Assembly (NCBI GenBank): GCA_964036315.1
Contig: OZ038480.1
Span: 8,141,203 to 8,205,202, forward strand
DNA length: 64,000 nucleotides
Direction: 5' to 3'
Source of the DNA: Acanthosepion esculentum
Taxonomy: Eukaryota; Mollusca; Cephalopoda; Sepiida; Sepiidae
Below, piece by piece: positions 32,100 to 43,840 of the stretch. The notes beneath the pieces are model-generated. The model made no database searches, was not told the origin of the DNA, and saw only the letters and a list, made by a program, of their open reading frames with translations. A program made the position numbers and the translations under genes. Numbering within the stretch: the first letter of the stretch is position 1; every line of letters starts with the position of its first letter.

Positions 32100-32720
32100 C
32101 AACGTTCTTCACGTATTATCATTATGTACTTTAATAAAAATAAAAATACAGGGCGTACATCAAATTTGCGTAATTTATGGAGAAGGTGGTGCGGATGTTC
32201 AAACGTATCAAAAGTGGTTTGCGAATTTTCATTGTGAGTACTTCTCTTTTGAACGATGCTACACGATTGGAAATCCTATAAAAGGTTGATAGCAACCTTA
32301 TAAAGATATTAATTTACAATCATAAATGTTTTATGGTGTGAGAGATAATTAATATATTTAAAATATCTAACAAAAATCTTGAAAATCATTTGCAACACCT
32401 TGGTTATGTTAATTAATTTGATATGTGGTTTCCATGCAAATTAAGTGAAAATAATTAATGCATCGTATTTATGCGTACTATTCATTGCTTAATCGTTAGG
32501 AAAATATTTCATTTGTAAAGCAAGTTCTAACAGTCGATGAAAAGTAGATATCATACAACAAGGCAAGTGGAATGAAAAACCAACAGCTGTAACAAAGGCG
32601 GGTCTTTATCCAAAGTTGACACTGGGTGCCTGGTATGATTAGAAGAAAGTGCTTTTCATGTGCTATTTCAGGAGGACTAAACGATTGGTTTGAGAATATA
32701 TTTCACTAATATAAAATTAA
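32100..32720 (+). pseudogene. Degenerate mariner transposase
   Basis: 32146-32289 reads GVHQICVIYGEGGADVQTYQ, then KWFANFHCEYFSFERC and IGNPIKG, like the mariner DNA-binding domain (YGxxxxxxQTxQKWFAxFxxxDFSxxDxPRSGRP). About 300 bp later, 32579-32640 reads NEKPTAVTKAGLYPK, then LTLGAWYD and KVLFMCYF, like KAGLxPKKxLxxIWWD of the catalytic core. The parts between are non-coding. No terminal repeats located. A dead copy. Confidence 0.6.
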
Positions 32721-33075
32721 AGCAATCATTAACATAAAATATACTGAAGTAGCAAAATGAGCTTCATATTCAATTAGATAACGTTAGAAGTCTTGCTTTC
32801 TTGGTGAACAATGAACATTTCTAATAGACTGAAAAACTATATATTCAACCGAGTTTTGAACCTTTCGTTTACAGTTTATTACAGCTCTTAAATAGTTATC
32901 TTAATTACTAAAATTGAACTGTGAAGTTGCTGGAAAGATACATGGAATAACTGAAGAAAACTGGATTTTGTTCAATAAAAGTTATGCCGAACACATACAA
33001 TGATATATTTTTATTTATTAAGCCATTGCAATTTTGGATAGTCTGGACAATAATACATCCTGATAGTAGTAATTT

Positions 33076-33078
<3 letters not shown>

Positions 33079-33110
<32 letters not shown>
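33079..33110. repeat. (TA)n microsatellite
   Basis: About 16 TA units. Confidence 0.95.
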
Positions 33111-33113
<3 letters not shown>

Positions 33114-33298
33114 AGTATGTGGTGCAGTTCAATTTACGTTACATGAATCATTCATACAAAAAGCAGTTAGTGAATTTAATGATATAAATGGCAAGAATCA
33201 CTCTCGCAAACAATTTTTAATAAAATACATTAACCTCGAACCTACAAATGAATGTTATGATCCCTGTTTATAAATTCCAGTTGTATAAGGTCTTTTTT

Positions 33299-33339
33299 TA
33301 CTACAAGCTTTCGTTTGTGCATACAAACATCCTCAGGTA
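33299..33339 (-). ncRNA. Hammerhead-like motif in another dispersed repeat
   Basis: Minus strand: UAC, core CUGAGGA, stem II GUUUGU with ACAAAC across AUGC, GAAA, palindromic AGCU plus U, then GUA. UAC pairs with GUA as inner stem I. This has exactly the same architecture as the composite-repeat motif but with different bases in every stem. Host element not identified; cleavage ability is untested. Confidence 0.45.
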
Positions 33340-33559
33340 TGGAAATAGATATGCCTTTTTTACATCCAGGTAATAACAGGACAACGAAAGTTAAGATGTA
33401 CTCCGAAATATGTTTTTTTGGAAATGTGTTATTGTTAACTGTTAAAAATCTTTTGGAGCGTGCGGTTCATATTGACTGAAAAAAGAACCTACCTCTACAA
33501 AAGTATTCTCATATTACTATATTAGTACAAAAACGCACAATTCAAAATTTTAAAAAAAA

Positions 33560-33665
33560 TTAAAATTAAATATTTTGAATTAAATATTTTGAATTAAATA
33601 TTTTTCTTCCATCACTCTTGGTTTTATTGGATTGTTAAAAAGTTCCCGTTTTTTTGGTCACCCTG
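33560..33665 (-). mobile_element. Truncated copy of the 54.4-kb MITE
   Basis: Minus strand starts CAGGGTGACCAAAAAAACGG and matches the left end of the element at 54420 for about 75 bp (TTAACAATCCAATAAAACCA, AGAGTGATGGAAGAAAAATA), then a 14-bp unit ATTAAATATTTTGA is repeated. The other terminus is not found. TA at 33666-33667 is the likely target. Confidence 0.75.
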
Positions 33666-33853
33666 TATATATACCCCCTTCACTCCCTCACTTCGTTAAT
33701 TTACTTATTACTGCCCGTCATAAATGTGTAAATTTATTTCATTTTTCGTTTCAACCTTTGGAAATAAAATCTGATGATATGCTGTCCTTTAAAAAGGCTG
33801 TGGTGAAATAATTTATTATATGGAACCTTAAAGTGGTCTGTTTTATTTAAATT

Positions 33854-33864
33854 ATATATATATA

Positions 33865-33932
<68 letters not shown>

Positions 33933-33936
33933 GTGG

Positions 33937-33970
<34 letters not shown>
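33854..33970. repeat. (TA)n tracts
   Basis: Two long TA runs separated by ATTAGTGGCCAA. Confidence 0.95.
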
Positions 33971-33972
<2 letters not shown>

Positions 33973-34516
33973 AATAAATTTCCAAGAGGATAGACTCCAG
34001 GTAGAACTCAATGTCCAGGACAGAGTAAGAATATAATATAAAAGGCTCAAACACTAATATTCCATGGTTATAATTTATTACATTGGAATCATAATCACGA
34101 TACAATTCATCAGGCCTACAAATTCAAAAAAGAAATCGGAAAATATAACTCCGGGTATAAAAAATAAAATTTTAGTGAGAGTGTATGTATGGGAGTGTGG
34201 GAGTGGGAAACAAGTATGAGATGGAAAAGTATGAGAGCTCTAGAGAGATTTAACAGAAGAAAGAAAAACAGGAAGGCCTAAAGTTGAAGGTGGTGATTAA
34301 AATTTAACAGAGAGAAGTTTTATAGAGAGGAGTTAATTAACGGTTTAAATGAGTGAGATACAGATAAATATGAATTATTTTTCAGATGCATAATTCACTC
34401 CTCGAATCGCTGACCTAAATTAAAATTCGAAAACAGACACTGGAAATGTGTGGATACATTTGAGGTGACACTACGCACAATAAATAACGATATGATCTAA
34501 ATTTAAAATCCAGAAG

Positions 34517-34519
34517 ATG

Positions 34520-34552
<33 letters not shown>

Positions 34553-34555
34553 AAG
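34517..34555. repeat. (GA)n and G-rich tract
   Basis: About 13 GA units then a run of G. Confidence 0.9.
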
Positions 34556-34615
34556 GAAAGACGGAGGGGGGGAGTTAAAAACGAAAGATGTGGAGGGGCA
34601 AGCTATAAACGAAAC

Positions 34616-35004
<389 letters not shown>

Positions 35005-35444
35005 CTTGACCTTATGTCATGGATGATACATCATATCAAGATAATACTTTGAAAATTCTGGTAACTCAGCCAACCACTTAATGAAATTGATCGATTTCAA
35101 CTATTGTTAGAGAGTTTAATGATGGATTATTCTCAGTGCTACTGTGATGTCACCTCTGGCTACTTCTGACAGTTTGAAATCCAGACTTTATAAATAATCG
35201 GACATTTTAGTGAAGCTGTGAGTAGACTTTCATCTGAGGCGTGTCAAGTCAAGGCTTTTGCGAGTAACACATTATGTTATGGTTGAAATAACACTAGAGG
35301 CTCAAAGTAGGTTCAGTGGAACAATTGGTTTCCAGCCGATTCTGCAAAACAATCTTTACAAGCTTAATAACATTTGGTGAATAAAATACAAAATGTCGTA
35401 CGTATAGGCAATGAATTCGATTTTAAAAAATATAATTCAGTACA

Positions 35445-35565
35445 CAGTGCTGTTCGATAAAAGTGATTCATCTGATTTTTTTACTAAATATTCTCTTCTC
35501 CGATGAAACGAAAGTTGAACTAAATTCAAAGGATAAGCGATCTAAAATCGGAAGAAGAAGCTTTG
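35445..35565 (+). mobile_element. Tc1-like derivative, truncated copy
   Basis: Begins CAGTGCTGTTCGATAAAAGT after TA, passes the terminal repeat and goes straight into codons for ILFSDETKVE (TATTCTCTTCTCCGATGAAA), matching the complete derivative at 42322-43271 across the same deletion joint. Homology stops at about 35565. Confidence 0.85.
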
Positions 35566-36261
35566 ACCTAAATTATGTTTAACCAAAAATATTTTTAGTG
35601 GGGGAATTGTTAGTGATATCCAATAATTAGTTAATTAGTAACTCTATTTATTAATACGAATCAATTATAATTTCTTATTTATCAGAAAGTAGGAAAACGC
35701 AGTTGAAAATCAATGCGGCAATGATTTTACTTTTATAAAAAGTACTTTTGAAAGAAGCATACAATCTTCAGGTAAAATAGACTGAATAAATAGAAAAATA
35801 ATTCTTTTAATATTCAAAGGATTTTTCTAAAAGGTTTTATCATATTTAAAACTTTCACATCTGCCTTGCTAAAGATTTTAAAATAATTTCAATACTTTTT
35901 GTGCTGGCTATATAATAGCCTGCGGAAATTCAAACAAATTCAGTTATTGACAAATATATTTGACAGTGTAATTGCAGGTTTCTTTTTCATACAGAAACGA
36001 TGTTTTTTCTGAAACTAGCAAACATATATTTGCTAAAACATTTCTACAAACTTTTAATTTCATAACATTAAATATAAAACAGAAAAAACATTCACTGAAC
36101 TGTAGAAACCTGTGTAATTTTAAAATTTCTGTAATAGAAATTTTTTTAAAAATCGCCATCATTTTGATAATAAATGCTTGTCTTATGTAACATTTCCTCT
36201 TGAATATTCTTTACGCGAAAAAGCCGTCAATATGAAGGAAAAAAACAAAAAAAACAAAACA
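35566..36261. other. Unassigned AT-rich DNA
   Basis: Nothing recognised. Confidence 0.5.
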
Positions 36262-36552
36262 CTGTTTACATTGTTCGCACTGTCACCTTCATCTTTGTTG
36301 CCATATCTATCACAACGTTGTACGCTCCGGCCTTCTTCAGGTGGTTGGAATGTCGAGCTGAACCCTTTATTTCGATCGTTTGGGTAGACTTGTCCTAGTT
36401 CCATGTGCCATGTATAATGGATGTCAGTTATCAGTTATCTCCTGTTAATTCCCCTCTCCAAGTTCTCCACCGCCTTAACCAGGTATTGAACTCACACTCT
36501 TTGGGTCCTGTAACTGGATCTAACTAACGCCTTTATCCACAATGCCATATGT
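36262..36552 (-). repeat. Composite repeat, left of head-to-head pair
   Basis: Minus strand: tRNA-like head at about 36450-36548 (ATTGTGGATAAAGGCG, GAGTTCAATACCTGG), middle part, CCTGAAGAAGGCCGGAGCGT, and a partial tail unit. The hammerhead-like motif has lost its GGCCGAAA segment. Joins an opposite copy at 36553. Confidence 0.8.
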
Positions 36553-36680
36553 TCTGAAGAAGGCCGGAGCGTACAGTAGCCGAAACGCTGTGATTAATAT
36601 TTCAACAAAGATGAGGACAATAGTCCGAACAATGTAAATAGTGTACATAATACAGAAATATATACAGATACTGAGCAAAA
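36553..36680 (+). repeat. Composite repeat tail, right of head-to-head pair
   Basis: Begins inside the hammerhead-like motif (CTGAAGAAGGCCGGAGCGTA, AGCCGAAACGCTGTG) followed by most of one tail unit. It lacks the tRNA-like head. Confidence 0.8.
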
Positions 36681-37107
36681 AATAATTTGATATTTTTGGG
36701 ATACTATACACACTTGGGAATTAAAGTTTTGGAAAATTAAAACTACATTTAAAAATAAAGCAAAATTTGTTATCAAAATGTGAGATTAAAACATTTTATT
36801 AAAAAATGTTTATAAAAATATTTTATTCTTCAAATAAATCAATTATTAACTAACTAAATACGCAGAAGTGGTAAGTAGCAGCTTTGCCAGTGTAAAAATA
36901 AAAGGGAAATAAATCTTTGAAAACAATATAAGGAAAAGAGTTTTTTTTTAAATTTTAGAAATTAAAAAATCAATTTTTAAAAGAATCCAATAGACTACGT
37001 AGAAATAAACAAAAAATCTTTTTAAATAAAAAGATGCTATCAGAAATATCTCATGCAATTTTTTTCTTTCAAAAAACATATCACTAAAATACTATAAAAT
37101 AAAATTT

Positions 37108-37575
37108 TAAAAAAGTATCAGAACATATGCTAGGCCACAAAAATCTCCTAAGCCGACCAAGCATAGAAATGAATACAATATGGGAACCAGTAATAAGGAG
37201 TGCCAGAGAAAAGCGATAATAACAAAAAAAATTGCAATATGAGCTCTGGTAAAAATATCAGATAACAGCAAAAATTGCAATATGAGCACTGGTAAAATAG
37301 TTGCTGAAGACATTTGGTTTATAATACCCAGAAATTCATGCACTCAAGGACACATGGCACAGTGGATAAAGGCGTTGGTTAGATTCAGTGACAGGACCTA
37401 AAAAGTGTGAGTTCAATACCTGGTTAAGGAGGTGGAGAACTTGGAGATAAACAGGAGATAACTGACATCCATTAAACCTGGCACGTGAAACTAGTGAGCG
37501 AAATAAAAGGTTCAGCTCGACATTCCAAGCGCTTGAAGAAGGCCGGAGCGTACAACAGCCGAAATGTTTTATTTC
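37108..37575 (+). mobile_element. Penelope-like 3' region: C-terminus, UTR, tRNA-like module
   Basis: 37121-37219 encodes KNLLSRPSIEMNTIWEPVIR and a basic end, homologous to the Penelope-like C-terminus at 45.4 kb. It is followed by UTR (two GCAAAAATTGCAATATGAGC units), TTGCTGAAGACATT, a tRNA-like module at 37349-37430 (ACATGGCACAGTGGATAAAG as box A, GAGTTCAATACCTGG as box B), AACTGACATCCATTAAACC, GAGCGAAATAAAAGGTTCAG and a hammerhead-like motif at 37525-37570. No 107-bp tail follows; a TA tract begins at 37591. Confidence 0.75.
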
Positions 37576-37588
37576 TTGTTCCAAATAA

Positions 37589-37590
<2 letters not shown>

Positions 37591-37652
<62 letters not shown>
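37591..37652. repeat. (TA)n microsatellite
   Basis: About 31 TA units directly after the composite repeat. Confidence 0.97.
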
Positions 37653-37660
<8 letters not shown>

Positions 37661-37849
37661 CAAGACTCGAAAATTATGTTTACGTTTCTAAGGCTTCAAT
37701 ATAGTCGCATTCACATAATAAGTAAAATCAATCATAAAATTCATTAGCAGTGTAAATAACACACGAATTAGTTGATAACCATTGTAGTAGTAAGGATTTT
37801 TTTCAGTCTGTAAATTACTCTTTTGAGTAGTTTGTAACACGTCTATTTA

Positions 37850-38470
37850 ACGTAAACTCCGCATAAACGGGTTCGGTCTGACCTTCGGCATAGCCTCGTC
37901 CGGGTCCTCTACCCTATGGCAGAGAGTTCGACAGCAGCTAAGAGCTGAGTAACAGATCCCAGCTAGTATATTTAGCTACCCCTCCCACGAGGGTTGCATG
38001 TGTCACAAGGCCGGATTTAGCATGGGTTCTCTGATCCCGTCGGCTCGGCCAAAAATATTCCCTTTTGAACCCGTATAAACGGGTTCAGGGTCAGTCTACC
38101 TCTCCGAACGAGACTATGCCCTTCGGCAGAGCCTCGTCCGGGTTCCTCTCTGCCCGAAGGCTGAGTGTTCGACTGTCCAGCTGGAACAGGTAGTATATTT
38201 AGCTACCCCACCAAGAGTTACATGTGGCACAAGGCCGGGTTTAACGTGGGATCCCATTTGAAACCGTATAAATGGGTTCAGTGTCAGTCTACCTCCCCGA
38301 ACGAGACTCTGCCCTTCGGCGGAGCCTCGTCGGGGTTCCTCCCTGCTCAGAGGCAGAGAGTTTGACTGTCCAGCTGGAACAGATTCCCAGCTTGTCTCTG
38401 TAGTCCGTTGACTTACAGATACTTATAGGTAGTTACTACCTATAGTGTAGTCACTCATGGGGGTGACAGG
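37850..38470 (-). repeat. Tandem ~200-bp modules (about three copies)
   Basis: Repeating landmarks are GGTTC(AG)GTCTACCTC, CGAACGAGACT, TTCGGC(A/G)GAGCCTCGTC, TGTCCAGCTGGAACAG and CACAAGGCCGG, spaced roughly 200 bp. GC content is higher than the surroundings. The minus strand matches the single module at 53.9-54.2 kb (GGCCTTGTGCCACAT, GGCAGAGTCTCGT). ORFs inside show no motif. Confidence 0.75.
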
Positions 38471-40510
38471 TTATTCCATTACATCAATAAGATTATATAC
38501 CAAAATCTTTTACTAAAGGATATTGTTCATAAATTTGGCGATGTAAAAGGTTTGTTTTTCTATAAACATAAAGGGATATACAAAAAAGAAAAAGAAATAA
38601 ATTAGGTGAATACACTTATTTCAATGTCTTCTATAATACATTTTAAACAATCGAATATAAGTTTTAAAGGGGAAAACATCATTCATGGTGGTTGCTAAAA
38701 CAAATAGAGGATAACATGTATGGGGTTAACTCCATCTACTTTCTTGAAACCACTACTAGAGGTCGCTGTCCGGACTATAGATATTCAGCGATAATTTTTC
38801 GTAGCCTTTTCTTACCTTATCCGCTTCCTCTTCAATCTCTCGCGGAAAACGCGCTTCCCTTTGGGAAACGCACGAACTAACCACACATACACAACATACG
38901 TACGTACTCGCATTACATACTTGGAACCCAGACGGTTTTCACATCCTTGAGTTACACACATCATTGTTTGTCACTTGTCTACCTTTACTGTTAATACATT
39001 AACACTTGTTTGTAGATGTATATTGTTTCTTGTTGTTTCTCTGCATTTCTTCACGTGGACTCACATACCGAGTCCGCCATTGTTTTGTTGTAGGTATTTC
39101 AGGAGACACTTATTATTCCCAATTTTAAACATGGGCGTTTCTAACGTTCGCAACAAGTTGGGAAACGCATCAACCGCTCGCAACAAATGTTATCGGCTCG
39201 AACCACTTCAAAAAGTATTATTCCATTAGGAGAAAACCTCGTTATACCGATTTGAATACTGAAGTGGATCAGCCAGAGATTCTTACCTGTGCATTACGAG
39301 GATAAAAACAGAAATAAACTGAAAGAGAAATCGTTAAAATTCACATTTATAAGGATTAAAACTATTACACCGATTATAGAATAACAAAGGAAATAGCGAA
39401 TGTATAACAAAATTGGAAGTGATTCTAGGTTTTAGTTTTGGGTAAGGTGCTATTCCGAAAGGAGGAAATATTCAGAACAGAGGATATGATTTCAGACCTT
39501 GTCTTTTTTTAAATTTACAATCCATGTTGCTTATTCATCGGTCCTAGAATGTAAAAATGACTCAGTGTTGAAATAAAAAAAAAATTGAAATAAACTAGTA
39601 AATGGAAAACAATTAAGCAGTTATTAAAAATGATAATATTTTATCTAAAATATTTAAACAACATAAGACTATTATGTTTATAAAAATCTCTCGGAGTAAA
39701 CAGACAACGAAAATAAAATGAAAGAAAACGAAGTACAAAGATTTATAACCCTTCATTTAAGAAATCCAGACAAGTTAATCTGTTAATCTTTTTTAAGTAG
39801 ATATAACAATCTTAGAGGATTGCTTAACCATCGCTAATTGCAAAGCAGTTCACTTATATTGTTAGTGAGATCTTCACTAATGGGCTAAATTTTATCAACA
39901 AAAGTTACTTGCATTTTGTATTTAAGATAAAAGGCAATTTCAATGGCTTCACACCATTATATTTAACTAGCTTGATATTCCACGGGTGGCGACATCCAAG
40001 GCTTTCTCGCGTATTTACTCTTTCCTCACTTTTTGTCTACATCACCTCATTCTATCCCTTTCAGTCTTCATTATCAAACTTTTAAACAAACGTAGATTTA
40101 TTTTATATCTGATGAAGGAATAAGGAATGCATAAATATATGCTATTCTTTTATCTTTGTTCTGCTCTATTATCCTATAAAGAATTTCAGTCTGTCACAAT
40201 GTCTACGCCCTACTTCCTTTTTTATCTTCTGTTCATAATCTCTTGATATCCAGCCAGCAAGACTGCCTTTCTTTGGCATTCTTTGCTCTCAACCCCTTCT
40301 ATATAATTATATACGTAGTAGTTGACGCAACACAGAGGCTGCCAAAATGGACTTTGCACTCATTGATACATTGGAGCATCAAAGGTGCCAGGAAAATCAG
40401 TGGATTAACCTGAAAGATAACCTAATAGCAAGCAGAGGAAAGATCCGAACTTTAACTGGTTGCTTAAGAAATGTGAACATATGGTCGACCCAGCGGCGTC
40501 TAGGATGTGG
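38471..40510. other. Unassigned DNA, possible LTR-like stretch
   Basis: 38760-39020 has TTTGGGAAACGCACGAAC and ACAACATACGTACGTACTC, loosely like the second half of the 485-bp repeat, so it may be a distant relative. The rest shows nothing recognisable. Confidence 0.35.
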
Positions 40511-40907
40511 GCGCGTGGGGAAAATGTTGTGATAAATATGGCAACAAAGATGGGGACAATAGTCCAAATAATGTAAATAGTGTACATAATACCTCATCTC
40601 AGAAATATAGACAGTTACTGAAAGGCCGAAACGTTGTGATAAATATGACGACAAAGATGAGGACAATAGTCCGAATAATGTAAATAGTGTACATAATACC
40701 TCATCTCAGAAATATAGACAGATACTGAAGGGCCGAAACGTTGTAATAAAAATGGTGACAAAGATGAGGACAATAGTCCGAATAATGTAAATAGTGTACA
40801 TAATACCTCATCTCAGAAATATAGACTGATACTGAAAGGCCGAAACGTTGTAATAAATATGGCGACGAAGATGAGAACAATAGTCCGAATAATGTAAATA
40901 GTGTTCT
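40511..40907 (+). repeat. 107-bp tail array without head (4 units)
   Basis: Four consecutive tail units, GGCCGAAACGTTGTAATAAA at about 40623, 40730 and 40837 plus a first unit starting AAAATGTTGTGATAAATATG. No tRNA-like head upstream, so this is a 5'-truncated copy or an array amplified separately. Confidence 0.9.
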
Positions 40908-42321
40908 TTTTCTTATTTCACGATATCAGTTCCGGCATCCTTTACAGGCATATAAACACAGACATATCTAGGGCAATGTATCCTCTAGCTATAGACAAAG
41001 AATTATCGATGTTGGGTGACGTCATTCGTTGTAGGCCTATTTGAAACGTGGCGTTTCGACTGACCCCATTCGGAAAAAACCCAAAAGCACTTACCCACTC
41101 GTTAACAGCAATTGGCGAATTACGCAGTTGAATAAAATGTAAGGCTACGTATGCGAAATTAAGCCTCATGTTCTCATTAAGATGTACATCGTCTAGCCTT
41201 ACGTATATCTATTTTCCTTTCGTCTGTTTTTCTTATGTTTTTGTCGAGATGTACTCTTTAACTTTCTTCCTTCACATTCACTTTCTTCGCCTCGTCTCCA
41301 TCGATTTTCCTATTCCATCTGGTTTAATATTATTATGTTGCTTTTTCGGTCGGAAAGCTTAATTGATATTTGCAAAGAACAACTGGTGATTAAGCAGAGA
41401 TTCAACACTCTCATTTTCTCAAGAAGAAACCGTAACGGTTGTAGAGTTCAATAAACAGAATAATAGTATAGATTCATTGACGAATTAATTACGTTTTCCT
41501 ATGTTTCCGTACTTATTCAACCAATACATTGAATAACATCGTCGGTTTTGTCTATTTCTCTGATTTGGCACGGCTTAAAAAACTGTTGTTTCAAAAACTA
41601 CGATGTTTTTTCTTCATTTCCTAATTAATCGGAATGTATTATCTTTGTTTAGTTTTAAGTGTTGTGCGAATTCATTTTTTTTTCTTTTAGAATGTAATCA
41701 ATTCAAATGTATTACTATCAAGCTTGGTAATGTCACTTGAAACAACACCGGTTGAGTGAAGCGTAAAATCAAATAACAAACCCGGTCATCACTTAGTGTC
41801 AGTTTCAGTTCTTTCTTTTTAGTTTTGATTTTTTTGCTCTACGTTTCGAGCAAATTGTCGTCACGATGTTTTACACGGATAGAATAAAGTCAGCTACTTT
41901 CGAATTAATTTTTTCTTCATTAAAATGAAATTTCGATCTGACATGTTTCCAAATGCGATCGTTCACGGATTATATTTATTTCCAAGTCAAATCTGCGGTT
42001 ATTCTCCCAAGCATCTATTCCAACTTTAACATGCCATTTTCGAGTATATGCCAATGTATAAAGAGAAAATGAATTTGGATAATCAGACAGAAATGCCGTT
42101 TCCATTATTTAAAACGTTCTAGTTTATTTTTAACCAGCGGCGATGATTTGCGGAATGTCACGTGCAAAAGTAATTGACATTAAGCAATGATTCACCTGGA
42201 GGTAAAGTGCGAAGATTATTGTAGATGAGTAAAAGACAAATAAAACAATCCCATTTGTTGTATATGAATTTTAACTCAGATTTTCTGATTAAATGGAATG
42301 AGATTTGCTAATTGAAATATA
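40908..42321. other. Unassigned AT-rich DNA
   Basis: Nothing recognised. Confidence 0.5.
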
Positions 42322-43271
42322 CAGTGCTGTTTGATAAAAGTGACTCACCTGACTTTTTTTACGTAAAGATTTTTTCGCCTATTGTTTTTGGGGTCAAACT
42401 AATTTTTAATCTTACTAATATAAAGACCCCTTCCCGACCACCTAGTAAAAAAGTTTACTCACCCTAAGGTATTCTATTGATAATTATAATTTTGGATACA
42501 AATGAGATTTAGGGAAAAACTCTGCAAAAAAAGTGACTCACTTATTTCCTGCAACTAGTAATCAATAGAGACATAACCGAACAGCTTTAAATAAACAATA
42601 ATAGAGGTATAATTAATTTATAATAGGTAATATAGTTCGAAATATTTAATAATCTATGGGTCCTCCTTTATTTTGAATAACCTTTTCAACCCTTTTTGGC
42701 ATTGACTTGATTAGGTTCTGGCAAATCTCATCTCCAAGCATTGAATTCCATTCGGATATGAAATTCACAATCAAATCCTCTCTGTTGCTCATCTGCTTTC
42801 TCGAGAGCCTTTACTTTATAATGCTCCATAAGTTTTCTATGTGGTTGAGGTCAGGAGATTGGGGCGGCCATGTCATAACACTCACCTGCTTCTCATCAAA
42901 GTATTCCTTCATCAATTTTGATTTGTGACAGGGGGGCATTATCCAGCATAAAAATGATCTTGGTGGGGTCGATTTGCACCCTTTCAGCAGAAGGGGGCAG
43001 ACAAGACTCTAAAATTCTCTTGTACTGCTCGCTCCTGAGGGTCTTTTCAATAGGTTTTAAGAAACCAGTTCCATGAAAAGAAAAGCATCCCCAGAACATT
43101 ATACTGAACGGATGCTTGACAGTACTTACTGCTAAATTCAAAGAGCTTGCAAAGCTTCTTCTTCGGATTTTAGATAGCTTATCCTTTGAATTTATCTCAA
43201 CTTTCGTTTCATCGGAGAAGAGAATACTTAGTAAAAAAAATCAGGTGAGTCACTTTTATCGAACAGAACTG
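42322..43271 (-). mobile_element. Tc1-like DNA transposon, internally deleted
   Basis: 950 bp with inverted ends: CAGTGCTGTTTGATAAAAGT at the left and, on the other strand, CAGTTCTGTTCGATAAAAGT at the right, both continuing GACTCACCTGA(T/C)TTTTTTTAC. TA target duplications at 42320-42321 and 43272-43273. On the minus strand the terminal repeat is joined directly to the DDE catalytic core, so the N-terminal DNA-binding half of the transposase was deleted. Confidence 0.9.
42646..43236 (-). pseudogene. Tc1-like transposase catalytic core (broken)
   Basis: Minus strand: SILFSDETKVEINSKDKLSK (first catalytic Asp), STVKHPFSIMFWGCFSFHGT, FMLDNAP (second Asp), then after a one-base frameshift near 42925 WPPQSPDLNHIENLWSIIK (third catalytic residue, Glu of IENLW) and a stop within the frame, then SMPKRVEKVIQNKGGPIDY to 42646. 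The helix-turn-helix half is absent. Motif order is typical of Tc1 DD34E proteins. Not functional. Confidence 0.88.
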
Positions 43272-43389
43272 TAGATAAAATTTCGCCTGTGCCTCATGTT
43301 TGCCAAAATAATTCTTCCACAAGGGGAAGCAGCTGATATCGTTCTGGTTTTGTTTTCAGAAATAAAAATATTGAGATTCTTCGATTTAA

Positions 43390-43840
43390 AATAATCAGAT
43401 TCTAAAAGGGTAAATGTGACGGAACAGCGACCGTTACCGTAAAGGTATTACGAAAGGCGTGTATTTTTTCCTCAAATAGCGGTTGTTGGGGTCGGCGGCG
43501 GCGGCACACGTCGTCGCTACTTCCTCTTCGGCTGTTGTCGCTTCGCCCGCGGCGGCGACAGGACCCGTTAACGGACCATCCATTTTGACATTCGCGACAG
43601 GCGGGATGTTTTTGCCGTCGCCGTCTTATTTCGAGAAACACCCCGTGGCGTGTGAGACAAGGAATCGCTTGTAGACCACTTGACTTAAGGTTCGGGATGT
43701 CGTACTCAGAGTAGCCATCACCCTTTGATCTATTGGCCTAGGCTCCTACGGGTGTGCGGAGTACAATTTCCAAAGCACGGCCGGATGAGCGGCGCTCACC
43801 TCCTGTCTTTAGATCGACAAAGTTCGAATCACAAGGTATT
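43390..43840. other. CG-rich island
   Basis: GGCGGCGGCGGCACACGTCG, CGCCCGCGGCGGCGACAGG and many CpG within an AT-rich, CpG-poor neighbourhood. Both strands have short ORFs (plus 43483-43674, Ala-rich; minus 43402-43641, Arg-rich) without family motifs. It could be a promoter/first exon of an unrecognised gene or a GC-rich repeat. Confidence 0.45.

Noticed and set aside
43402..43641. Arg-rich minus-strand protein
   Set aside because: Composition-driven ORF in a CG-rich island; the overlapping plus-strand frame is equally open. No motif.
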